From: Lewinellaceae bacterium
Lineage (GTDB): Bacteria > Bacteroidota > Bacteroidia > Chitinophagales > Saprospiraceae
Length of the DNA: 64,000 nt
Direction of reading: 5' to 3'
Assembly (NCBI GenBank): GCA_020636135.1
Contig: JACJYK010000001.1
Span: forward strand, 1,660,501 to 1,724,500
This document shows positions 53,700 through 62,041 of the stretch, piece by piece. A model generated the notes under the pieces. The model did not search any database. It worked only from the letters and a program-made list of their open reading frames with translations, and was not told where the DNA came from. The stretch's first letter is position 1; each line of letters begins with the position of its first letter. A program made the position numbers and the translations under genes.

Positions 53700-54797
53700 T
53701 TATACGTTAAACCGGAAGTGCATGATATCACCATCATGGACGACATATTCTTTGCCTTCCACCGACATCTTGCCCGCTTCCTTCACAGCATGTTCAGACC
53801 CGAATTTCAGGTAATCGTCGTATTTGATGACTTCGGCACGGATGAAGCCGCGTTCAAAATCGGAATGAATAACGCCGGCTGCCTGGGGTGCTTTGGTGCC
53901 CCGACGGATGGTCCAGGCTCGTACTTCTTTTTCACCCGCCGTGAAGTAGGTGATCAAATCGAGCAGGTGGTAACTTGATCGAATGAGACGGCTGGATCCC
54001 GGTTCATCCAAACCCAATTCCTGGGCAAACTCACGACGTTCTTCCAGGGTATCCAATTCAGCGATGTCTGCTTCGATACCGGCACAAACGTAGAGCACTT
54101 CAGCCGGCTCTCCGATAATGGCGGCTTCCAGCTTCTTCGTGATCTCATTTCCGGAAACCACACTCAATTCATCAACATTGCAGACGTAGAGAATTGGTTT
54201 GGCAGTTAACAGCATCATGTCTTTGAGAAGCGCCTGGCCTTCATCATCCAGTTGGGCGGTGCGGGCTGGATTTCCGGCAGACAGGTGGTCCATAATCAGG
54301 ACGCCGTGTTCAACGGCACGCTGGTCTTCCTTAGCTCCACTTTTTGCTTGTTTCCGCAGTTTATCGAGGCGTTTTTCCACCGTTTCCAGATCTTTCAGGA
54401 TCAATTCCATATCAATGGTCTCCTTGTCCCGTACCGGATCGATGTTGCCATCAACGTGGACAATATTGTCATCTTCAAAGCAACGCACCACATGGATGAT
54501 GGCATCCACTTCTCGGATATTGGCCAGAAACTGGTTGCCCAGGCCTTCACCCTGGCTCGCTCCTTTGATTAGCCCGGCGATGTCCACGATCTCAACGGTA
54601 GTCGGAATAATCTTTTGCGGATTAACCAGCTTGGCCAGCTCATCCAATCGCTTGTCTGGTACGGTGATCACGCCGATGTTCGGATCCTTGGTTGCGAAAG
54701 GATAATTAGCGGCTAACGCCTTGGCTGAGGTTAGAGCATTGAACAGGGTGGATTTACCAACATTCGGGAGACCCACAATTCCACAACGTAATGGCAT
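53700..54797 (-). CDS. ychF: Redox-regulated ATPase YchF
   Basis: The 365-residue Obg-family P-loop protein prefers ATP and binds ribosomes. The P-loop is GLPNVGKSTLFNALT, followed by IVDIAGLIKGASQGEGLGNQF and a helical insert. The C-terminal TGS domain (LLDLITYFTAGEKEVRAWTI to VEGKEYVVHDGDIMHFRFNV) is complete. ATG 54797 (MPLRCGIVGLPN) is chosen over 54842. The 197 bp between it and typA hold no gene or clear terminator. Confidence 0.96.
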   Translation of the reverse strand: MPLRCGIVGLPNVGKSTLFNALTSAKALAANYPFATKDPNIGVITVPDKRLDELAKLVNPQKIIPTTVEIVDIAGLIKGASQGEGLGNQFLANIREVDAIIHVVRCFEDDNIVHVDGNIDPVRDKETIDMELILKDLETVEKRLDKLRKQAKSGAKEDQRAVEHGVLIMDHLSAGNPARTAQLDDEGQALLKDMMLLTAKPILYVCNVDELSVVSGNEITKKLEAAIIGEPAEVLYVCAGIEADIAELDTLEERREFAQELGLDEPGSSRLIRSSYHLLDLITYFTAGEKEVRAWTIRRGTKAPQAAGVIHSDFERGFIRAEVIKYDDYLKFGSEHAVKEAGKMSVEGKEYVVHDGDIMHFRFNV

Positions 54798-55011
54798 ACT
54801 GGTGCTTTTTTGAAAATGCGTGCAAATATACGGAAATGGCAACGATAAAAGTTACTTGCGGAGACTGTGAAGTTTCGTACTACGGTTTCGCACTAAAGCT
54901 GGAACAAACAGAAGGATGAGCAGGCATCATCATCGGCGACATCAACTGAATCCATGCTTATTTTGTTAATTTACCTTCGGCTTCGAATTCATATGATTGA
55001 ATGAAGACAGG

Positions 55012-55605
55012 ATGAATTATCTGGCACATCTGTTATTATCCCGCGAGTACCCTGAAGAGATGGTGGGCAATTTTCTTACCGACATGCTGACCTGGCAGGA
55101 ACAGCAGGCTCTCGCTGGCGGGTATATGGATGGAATGATGATGCATCGTCAAATTGATGCCTATACGGACCGGCATGAGGCAGTGCGTGAATGCATCCGG
55201 CTGATCCGGGGTACGCAGGGAAAATATGCGCCGGTTGTGGTAGACATTCTCTTTGATTACCTGATCGCGCGCCATTGGTTCACTTATTACAAAGAGCCAC
55301 TTGAGCTATTCGTGCTTGAAGTGTATGGTATTCTGAGTACCCACCGCACTGCGATGTCTGAACGGATCTGGTACCGGGTAGAGCGGATGATCCACGCCAA
55401 CTGGCTTGTTCAGTACACGACAAAAGAGGGCCTTGAATTCGTATTTGAGCGTTTACAGAGCAGGACCAGGTTTGAGAACAATTTGCAGCTTGCCGTCCGG
55501 GACTTTATGGATCAGTACGATTTATTCGAAGCCCGGTTCAACCAGTTTTTTCCTGATCTGCTGGCACAAATTCCGGTATGGCGCGAGTCTTTTGCAGTAG
55601 AATAA
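55012..55605 (+). CDS. ACP phosphodiesterase-like protein (AcpH family)
   Basis: The 197-residue protein starts MNYLAHLLLS and contains VGNFLTDML and HRQIDAYTDRHEAV. These carry the conserved acidic and His residues of AcpH, which removes phosphopantetheine from acyl carrier protein. The start at ATG 55012 fits the family; 54997 is a TTG. It ends 7 bp from the converging porT gene. The 214-bp gap before it shows nothing definite. Confidence 0.84.
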   Translation: MNYLAHLLLSREYPEEMVGNFLTDMLTWQEQQALAGGYMDGMMMHRQIDAYTDRHEAVRECIRLIRGTQGKYAPVVVDILFDYLIARHWFTYYKEPLELFVLEVYGILSTHRTAMSERIWYRVERMIHANWLVQYTTKEGLEFVFERLQSRTRFENNLQLAVRDFMDQYDLFEARFNQFFPDLLAQIPVWRESFAVE

Positions 55606-55612
55606 GGCAGGG

Positions 55613-56341
55613 TTATCCCTCGAAATGAAATGAAATGGTGAACATGCGGGAGAAGATCTTCTCCAGTACATTGGATTTGGGTAACTCGTTACGATAGATC
55701 ATCACATTACCGATGCCCTGGGTGAATTTTACTTCAGGTGAGAAGATGACGTAAGGGAGGAAGATCTGAAATCCGGCTCCTGCTTCGACTGAAAAATCGT
55801 GCGGAGAAAGCCTTATCTCATCGGTCAGTCGCTTGGTGCGTGATTTACTGGAGATATCGTATCCATATTTCAGGCCTCCGACGAGGTACAGTTTGACATC
55901 CTTGTATGGTTTGGATTTGTAGCGGATCTGGAATGGAATCTCAAAAAAGCTGGATTCAATGCTGGTGGTATCATTGGTGAGCAGAGCACTTCCGCTGTAT
56001 CGTATGTTGCGTTCGATGAATGCAAATGAAGGAATTACCCGCAAATCAAAATAGTCTCCGACTTTCATATTGGTGATAACACCGACGGTAAATCCGGGTC
56101 CTCCGATCGACTCTACGGTTTTTATCACTTCATTGCCAATGAATCTTCTTCCTCTGTCGATTTGATAATTGGAATTATTGATACCGAAAGAAAGTCCGAA
56201 GTAGTATGCTTTGTTGGCAAAATCCCGGTAATTGTTGCCGTAGTTGGATAGTCCCTGTGCCCTTAATGAATGAAGTGCGGTGCCAAGGCACAACATCACA
56301 AGAATCAATGACCGGGTTTGTATCCTAAATAAATGGTACAT
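55613..56341 (-). CDS. porT: PorT-family protein of the type IX secretion system
   Basis: The 242-residue outer-membrane barrel has a signal peptide (MYHLFRIQTRSLILVMLCLG to RAQ). AYYFGLSFGINNSNYQI, VGDYFDLRVIPSFAFIERNI and VYLVGGLKYGYDI-like segments fit PorT/SprT, which are needed for T9SS secretion and gliding. ATG 56341 lies inside the ubiE 3' end, and the ubiE-porT pairing is conserved in Bacteroidota. It supports the presence of an active T9SS, consistent with the cargo protein at 38987. Confidence 0.87.
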   Translation of the reverse strand: MYHLFRIQTRSLILVMLCLGTALHSLRAQGLSNYGNNYRDFANKAYYFGLSFGINNSNYQIDRGRRFIGNEVIKTVESIGGPGFTVGVITNMKVGDYFDLRVIPSFAFIERNIRYSGSALLTNDTTSIESSFFEIPFQIRYKSKPYKDVKLYLVGGLKYGYDISSKSRTKRLTDEIRLSPHDFSVEAGAGFQIFLPYVIFSPEVKFTQGIGNVMIYRNELPKSNVLEKIFSRMFTISFHFEG

Positions 56342-57039
56342 ATTCCAAAACTTAATGGCCGGTAAACACAATTTCTAAAACCGGCGGCTTCCAGAATGCC
56401 CTGCATTTCCCGATATTCAGGAAATACCTGGACAGATTCGTACAAATAGCGGTACGCACGCGCATCCCTGGACTTTAGCTTTCCTATTAACGGCAGGAGG
56501 TACTTAAAATATATATGAAAGACCTGTTTTATGGGAAATATTCTCGGCCGGCTGAATTCAAGGATAAACAATCCACCACCGGGCTCCAATACCCGGAAGA
56601 TCTCTTTGATCCCCGCGGACAGGTTTTCAAAATTTCGTACACCAAATGCAACGGTTGCTGCACCGTAGCGGTTATCGGGAAAAGGTAAATGCTCACTGTC
56701 ACCCTCGATGAAGGTCACGGCAATCCCTTTGGCTGCCGCTTTCCGGCGGGCGATCTCCAGCATACCAGGGCTGAGATCCAACCCGGTAATGGACTCAGGA
56801 GACAAAAACCTTGCCGCTTCGAATGCGACGTCTCCGGTACCGGTGGCAATATCCAGGAGTGAAGTAGGCTCTGATTTGCGCAAATAAGCCAGTAGTTTCT
56901 TCCGCCAAAGCACATCGGTTCCGACCGATAGGAAGCGGTTTAGAAAATCATAAGTAGGTGCAATGTTGTCAAACATTTGCTTTACCTCTTCCTTTTTCGT
57001 TGAGCCTTGCTGATCGTATGGTTTGACAGTTTCCGGCAT
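56305..57039 (-). CDS. ubiE: Demethylmenaquinone methyltransferase
   Basis: The 244-residue class I SAM methyltransferase makes menaquinone. It has MFDNIAPTYDFLNRFLSVGTD at the start, the SAM motif LLDIATGTGDVAFEA, and GVRNFENLSAGIKEIFRVLEPGG. ATG 57039 (MPETVKPYDQQ) is preferred over 57114. Its last 37 bp overlap the porT start. As the sole quinone is probably menaquinone in this phylum, menG is an equally good name. Confidence 0.94.
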   Translation of the reverse strand: MPETVKPYDQQGSTKKEEVKQMFDNIAPTYDFLNRFLSVGTDVLWRKKLLAYLRKSEPTSLLDIATGTGDVAFEAARFLSPESITGLDLSPGMLEIARRKAAAKGIAVTFIEGDSEHLPFPDNRYGAATVAFGVRNFENLSAGIKEIFRVLEPGGGLFILEFSRPRIFPIKQVFHIYFKYLLPLIGKLKSRDARAYRYLYESVQVFPEYREMQGILEAAGFRNCVYRPLSFGICTIYLGYKPGH

Positions 57040-57174
57040 GCAGTTGTACTTCTGAAATTGATGGAATTTAGTCCTGAAATCAAGCGTTTCATTCCAGGCA
57101 GCGCAAAGATACATTAATTGACAGACCGGGTCATTATATTAGAAAATCCTAAATATAAAAATGGGATAATTTCG

Positions 57175-57182
57175 TATCTTTG
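57175..57182 (+). promoter_or_regulatory. -7 box (TATCTTTG) for gyrA
   Basis: TATCTTTG is an exact TAnnTTTG match lying 26 bp before ATG 57208. No convincing -33 TTG is present at the expected spacing. Confidence 0.5.
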
Positions 57183-57207
57183 CACATTCAAATTTTAAAG
57201 GCGCACT

Positions 57208-59667
57208 ATGTCTAAATCGAGGATATATCCCATTAATATAGAAGATGAAATGAAGACCGCCTACATCGACTATTCGATGTCGGTCATTGTAGCCCGTGCC
57301 TTACCGGATGTCCGGGATGGATTAAAGCCCGTTCACCGCCGGGTATTGTACGGTATGGATGAATTGGGCGTTCAATACAATAAATCCCACAAGAAGTCTG
57401 CACGTATTGTCGGTGAAGTACTGGGTAAGTATCACCCGCATGGTGATGGTTCGGTTTACGATGCCATGGTCCGTCTGGCACAACCCTGGTCGATGCGTTA
57501 TCCGCTGGTCGATGGACAGGGGAACTTCGGATCAATGGACGGTGACAGCCCGGCAGCCATGCGATATACCGAAGCACGGCTGGAGCGTATCAGCTCGGAG
57601 ATCCTGGCGGATATCGACAAGGACACAGTTGACTTCACGCTTAATTTCGACGATACGCTGCAGGAGCCCACGGTGATGCCAACCCGTATTCCAAACCTGC
57701 TGATCAACGGAGCTTCTGGTATTGCCGTCGGGATGGCTACGAATATGTTGCCACACAATCTGCGGGAGGTGATCGAGGGGATCCATGCTTCCATTGACAA
57801 TCCCGACATTACCATCGAAGAACTCATGCAATTTGTGCATGGCCCGGATCTTCCTACCGGAGGGATTGTCTATGGTTTGTCCGGTGTCAGGGAGTATTTC
57901 GAGACGGGAAGAGGACGGGTCGTTGTGCGTGGCAAAGCGGAAATTATCGGCGAACCAGGTAAGGAATCCATCATCGTATCCGAGATACCTTTTATGGTGA
58001 ACAAAGCCACCCTGGTGGTTAAAATCGCCGAACTGGTACAGGATGAGAAAATTTCGGGCATCAGCGATATCCGTGATGAGTCGGATCGTAATGGCTTGCG
58101 GATCGTAGTAGACCTCAAACGCGATGCGATTCCCAATGTTGTCCTTTCGAAGTTGTATGCCTACTCACCTCTCCAGACCTCCTATGGGGTGAACAACATC
58201 GCCCTGGTCAATGGCCGTCCACGGACTCTCAGCCTGAAAGAGTTGATCGATGAATTTATCAAATTCAGATTAGAGGTTATCGTTCGCAGGACCCGGTATG
58301 AACTGGAACAAGCCGAAAAGCGGGCTCACATCCTGGAAGGACTCCTCATCGCCATCGATCACCTCGATGAGGTTATCGCACTGATCCGCAGCAGCGCCAG
58401 TGTAGATGATGCCCGTACCGGGTTGATGAATACTTTCGCATTGTCCGAGATCCAGGCCAATGCCATCCTGGCTATGCAGTTGCGGGCACTGACCGGCCTG
58501 GAACGCGACAAATTGAGAGCAGAATATGAAGAGGTCAAGGCTCTTATCGAACGCCTCAAAGCAATCCTTGCCGATGAGGGAATCCGGAAGCAGATCGTAA
58601 AGGATGAACTCCAGGAGATCAAGGATCGCTATGGCGATGACCGCCGCACGGTGATCAATCCGGCAGAAGGCGAGATCAACATCGAGGACCTGATCCCTGA
58701 CGACGACGTCGTGATCACCATCTCCCACCTGGGTTACATCAAGCGGACCAAAGTAAGCGAATACCGGCTGCAGGGTCGTGGCGGACGTGGTGCCAAAGGC
58801 AGCAAGACCCGGAATGAGGATTTCATCGAGCATATGTTTGTCGCCTCAAACCACAACTACCTGTTGTTATTTACGGAATCAGGGAAATGCTTCTGGTTGC
58901 GGGTGTTTGAGATCCCTGAAGCTTCCAAAGTTTCCACGGGCAGAGCCATTCAGAATTTGCTTAACCTGGCATCAGAAGATGCAGTAAAGGCATATATCAA
59001 AATCCAGGACCTCAATGACCAGGATTTTGTGAATGAACACTACATCGTATTTGCTACGAAGAAGGGCATGCTCAAGAAGACACCGGTCGAAGCGTTCTCT
59101 CGTCCCCGTGCGAATGGGATCATTGCGATAACCATTAACGAGGGAGACACCCTTTTGGAGGCACGGTTGACCAATGGTTCCAATGAGATCATCCTGGCCA
59201 ATCAGGGTGGACGGGCGATCAGGTTCCCGGAAAAGACAGTGAGACCGATGGGACGCTCTGCAGCCGGCGTCAAAGGTATGACCCTGCATGACGACAAGGA
59301 TGAGGTCATCGGAATGATCTGCGTGGATCCGCTGGATCCCAGTGCAACCATTTTGGTCATTTCTGAAAAAGGGATGGGTAAGCGGTCACTGCTTGAAGAC
59401 TACCGCATCACCAACCGGGGAGGAAAAGGAGTTAAAACCATGTCCATCTCTGAAAAAACGGGTCCGCTGGTTGCCATAAAACTGGTTACGGACGAGGATG
59501 AATTAATGATTACCGGGAAATCAGGAATTGTGATCCGCATGGAAGTGTTGGACTTAAGAACGATGGGACGTGCAACGCAGGGTGTCCGGGTGATAAAATT
59601 GACAGAAGATGATCAGATTGCGGACGTTGCTGTATTGTCTAAGGAAGAAAGCGACGAAGAAGAATAA
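57208..59667 (+). CDS. gyrA: DNA gyrase subunit A
   Basis: The 819-residue subunit cuts and rejoins DNA for negative supercoiling. The catalytic tyrosine lies in AAMRYTEARL. The C-terminal pinwheel has a GyrA-box-like QGRGGRGAKG, and the protein ends with an acidic tail (EESDEEE). In the quinolone-determining region the sequence reads HPHGDGSVYDAM, so the residue equivalent to E. coli Ser83 is Gly and Ala84 is Ser. Confidence 0.96.
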   Translation: MSKSRIYPINIEDEMKTAYIDYSMSVIVARALPDVRDGLKPVHRRVLYGMDELGVQYNKSHKKSARIVGEVLGKYHPHGDGSVYDAMVRLAQPWSMRYPLVDGQGNFGSMDGDSPAAMRYTEARLERISSEILADIDKDTVDFTLNFDDTLQEPTVMPTRIPNLLINGASGIAVGMATNMLPHNLREVIEGIHASIDNPDITIEELMQFVHGPDLPTGGIVYGLSGVREYFETGRGRVVVRGKAEIIGEPGKESIIVSEIPFMVNKATLVVKIAELVQDEKISGISDIRDESDRNGLRIVVDLKRDAIPNVVLSKLYAYSPLQTSYGVNNIALVNGRPRTLSLKELIDEFIKFRLEVIVRRTRYELEQAEKRAHILEGLLIAIDHLDEVIALIRSSASVDDARTGLMNTFALSEIQANAILAMQLRALTGLERDKLRAEYEEVKALIERLKAILADEGIRKQIVKDELQEIKDRYGDDRRTVINPAEGEINIEDLIPDDDVVITISHLGYIKRTKVSEYRLQGRGGRGAKGSKTRNEDFIEHMFVASNHNYLLLFTESGKCFWLRVFEIPEASKVSTGRAIQNLLNLASEDAVKAYIKIQDLNDQDFVNEHYIVFATKKGMLKKTPVEAFSRPRANGIIAITINEGDTLLEARLTNGSNEIILANQGGRAIRFPEKTVRPMGRSAAGVKGMTLHDDKDEVIGMICVDPLDPSATILVISEKGMGKRSLLEDYRITNRGGKGVKTMSISEKTGPLVAIKLVTDEDELMITGKSGIVIRMEVLDLRTMGRATQGVRVIKLTEDDQIADVAVLSKEESDEEE

Positions 59668-59753
59668 TAATTAACGAAACTGTAAGGTTATCTTAACGTT
59701 TTCTAAAGTGATTATAGATCTTTGGTTCGTCCTAATAGCGATACAAGATTTCA

Positions 59754-59761
59754 TACATTTG
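59754..59761 (+). promoter_or_regulatory. Candidate -7 box (TACATTTG) for the TPR protein gene
   Basis: TACATTTG fits TAnnTTTG and lies 21 bp before ATG 59782. It argues against the upstream frame start at 59722. Confidence 0.45.
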
Positions 59762-59781
59762 TAAATATTAACTTAGAGACT

Positions 59782-61119
59782 ATGAAAAAAGCGTTTTTTG
59801 CTTTGATTTTTCTGGCGGCAGGAGCAGTAGCCATGCATGCCCAGGCTGACATTAAAGAAGCCAAGAAAAATCTAAAGACTGCACAAAAAGCCGTCAGCCT
59901 ATACAATCTGGACAACCGGGCCAATTCCGCAAAACTGGAAGAAGGCGTTGACGCAATCAAACTAGCTCTTCAGAATGATGAGTTGAAAGCAACAGCAGCT
60001 CCTTTCCTCGCTGAAGGTGACCTTTACCTGGCAGTGGCCAGCCGAGATGTTTCCATGCCTATGCTTGATCCGGAGTGGAAGACCGTGGACTACAATGCAG
60101 CTCAATTAGCCTATGAGGCCTATACAGCTGCTTTACCATTGAGTGAGAAGAAATTTGAGTCGGAAGCAGCATTAAAAGGACTGAGCGAAACGGCAGGATA
60201 TATCAACAATGCAGCCGTGGATGCTTATAATAAGAAGGATTTTGAAAATGCCTACAAAGGTTTCGCCACGATGCTGAAGATCCATGACTTGCTCACGGAG
60301 AATGGCAAAGAAAGCTTTTTAGCTGACGATGCTAAGGTGAATGACCAATATCTCTTCACCGGTATTTGTGCGCTCCAGGCCGGAGCTCTGGACGTTGCCG
60401 AGGAATACCTTACCAAACTGCTAAGTCGCGGATACAACGAACCAGGTATCTATGAATCACTGTTTAACCTGTATCAGGCTAAAGGCGATAAAGAAAAGGC
60501 AAAAAAATACCTGGAGGATGGACTTGCTAAATATCCGGAAGACACCGGTTTGCTTTTTGCCCAGATCAATTTGTATCTGCAGGAAGAGCGCACCGATGAA
60601 CTGGTTGGCAAATTGGAAATGGCTATTGACAAAGAGCCAACCAACAAATCCCTGTACTCCACCCTGGGCCAGGTACATGATAAGCTCTATCAGGCTTATG
60701 ACCAGCAAGGCAATGAGGCAGAAGCCAACAGACATTTCGATGCTGCTTTGAAAAATTATGAGAAAGCCCTGGAAATAGACCCGGAATATTCGGATGCCGT
60801 CTACAGCATTGGAACCCTGTATTACAACAAAGCTGCTTTGATGTCACAGGAACTCAATGAGTTGGCCAGTGATTATTCGAAAGAAGGGATCAAGAAATAC
60901 GATGCGTTGAAAGCCAAGATCGATGTCATTTTCGATCAGGCCTTGCCCTACTTCCAAAAAGCAGAAGCGCTTGACCCGATGGAGCGTAACGCTTTAATCG
61001 CCCTGAAAGAGATCTACGCCCGTAAGAATCAGTTGGATCTGTCCAACGAATTCAAAGATCGTCTTGATAAGATCGATGCAGGCGGGACCATTTCCAGCAG
61101 CTACTTCAAGAAAAACTAA
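59782..61119 (+). CDS. Secreted tetratricopeptide repeat protein
   Basis: The 445-residue protein has a signal peptide (MKKAFFALIFLAAGAVAMHAQ) and then TPR-like helical repeats throughout, e.g. AKKYLEDGLAKYPEDTGLLF and ALKNYEKALEIDPEYSDAVY. It probably serves as a periplasmic scaffold. ATG 59782 is chosen because the signal peptide starts there. A bidirectional terminator follows. Confidence 0.85.
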   Translation: MKKAFFALIFLAAGAVAMHAQADIKEAKKNLKTAQKAVSLYNLDNRANSAKLEEGVDAIKLALQNDELKATAAPFLAEGDLYLAVASRDVSMPMLDPEWKTVDYNAAQLAYEAYTAALPLSEKKFESEAALKGLSETAGYINNAAVDAYNKKDFENAYKGFATMLKIHDLLTENGKESFLADDAKVNDQYLFTGICALQAGALDVAEEYLTKLLSRGYNEPGIYESLFNLYQAKGDKEKAKKYLEDGLAKYPEDTGLLFAQINLYLQEERTDELVGKLEMAIDKEPTNKSLYSTLGQVHDKLYQAYDQQGNEAEANRHFDAALKNYEKALEIDPEYSDAVYSIGTLYYNKAALMSQELNELASDYSKEGIKKYDALKAKIDVIFDQALPYFQKAEALDPMERNALIALKEIYARKNQLDLSNEFKDRLDKIDAGGTISSSYFKKN

Positions 61120-61144
61120 TTCGGTTCTGAACCGAACGGAAAAT

Positions 61145-61177
61145 AAAAAAGGGGATCAGCATCTGGTCCCCTTTTTT
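61145..61177. terminator. Bidirectional terminator after the TPR gene
   Basis: The stem GGGGA/TCCCC (61151-61155 with 61167-61171) is flanked by A6 and T6. It serves the plus-strand TPR gene and the converging SH3-like lipoprotein gene. Confidence 0.8.
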
Positions 61178-61201
61178 ATTTTATTTGATTCTCTCTAATC
61201 G

Positions 61202-62041
61202 CTACTTCCACTCAAATATCCCTGCTTTTCGATTCAAATAATTAAGTGTGCAGGATTCCGGGTTTTCTTCCCGGTAGCTGACCGGTGAGTCAGTCCCGGT
61301 CCCGATCACACTACCCCACAGGCATTTGTCTGAATCTTTTTCGTAATAAAGCGTTGTGGTATAAATGGCGGTGGGAAATTCAAATTTATAAACAAAGGCG
61401 CCATCCTTTTTGCCAGCTTCATAACGTCCTTCCAGGCTCATCTTGACATCTTCATTGTTATCGTCATTGACATATTCGGTGGCAATGCGAAATGATCCGT
61501 CCAATATCCTTCCACCTTGTTCGTTTTGCCGGTATTCATAAAAGCCATTAAAGAGATAATTGCTACGCGGCAATTCGATTTCAAGGATTTGGCTCAGGTT
61601 AACGATATCGGCATTTTCCAGTTTGTGAACCAGCCTGCCAGGTTTTAATGCCACCATTCCTGATGTGGTATTGGTACTTACTTTACTCACAGCTCCACCA
61701 AAAACCCAGCCTACGGTGTCTAATCGCGGATAGTCCACTTTGTACCAAGGCTTGGTGTATGGCGTATTGCGCAGAGTTATGGTCTCTTCATAATCTGTGC
61801 TGTCATGCAAATACTCCAGTAAAGTACCTTCTGCCAGAATATCAATAACCTGTCCTTTCTGTGATGGTTTGTCCCTTAGCCGGAGCTTATCCACCAGGAC
61901 TTTAAATTCTATTTTTTCAGGTTTTGCCGGAACGGTATCGGTTACCGGTGTCGAAACATCCGTGGTGTCCTGGTTATTCTGCTTGCACCCAGCAATCAGG
62001 GTTGCAATAACAATGAGGTTTAAGAAGACTTTGGTCGGCAT
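61202..62041 (-). CDS. SH3-like domain lipoprotein
   Basis: The 279-residue protein has a good lipoprotein signal (FLNLIVIATLIAGC, Cys19). A Thr/Pro-rich linker is followed by a bacterial SH3-like domain (about 48-112: VLVDKLRLRDKPSQKGQVIDIL to GWVFGGAV). The C-terminal half is beta-rich and unrecognised. It may bind peptidoglycan or envelope peptides. It overlaps the 3' end of the upstream S9 peptidase gene by 22 bp. Confidence 0.82.
   Translation of the reverse strand: MPTKVFLNLIVIATLIAGCKQNNQDTTDVSTPVTDTVPAKPEKIEFKVLVDKLRLRDKPSQKGQVIDILAEGTLLEYLHDSTDYEETITLRNTPYTKPWYKVDYPRLDTVGWVFGGAVSKVSTNTTSGMVALKPGRLVHKLENADIVNLSQILEIELPRSNYLFNGFYEYRQNEQGGRILDGSFRIATEYVNDDNNEDVKMSLEGRYEAGKKDGAFVYKFEFPTAIYTTTLYYEKDSDKCLWGSVIGTGTDSPVSYREENPESCTLNYLNRKAGIFEWK

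Noticed and set aside
53549..53978. Frames on both strands in the typA-ychF gap (e.g. plus-strand frame from 53583)
   Set aside because: They run into the 3' end of ychF, show no conserved motif that I recognise, and the gap has only a long-spaced GGCCAA/TTGGCC repeat.
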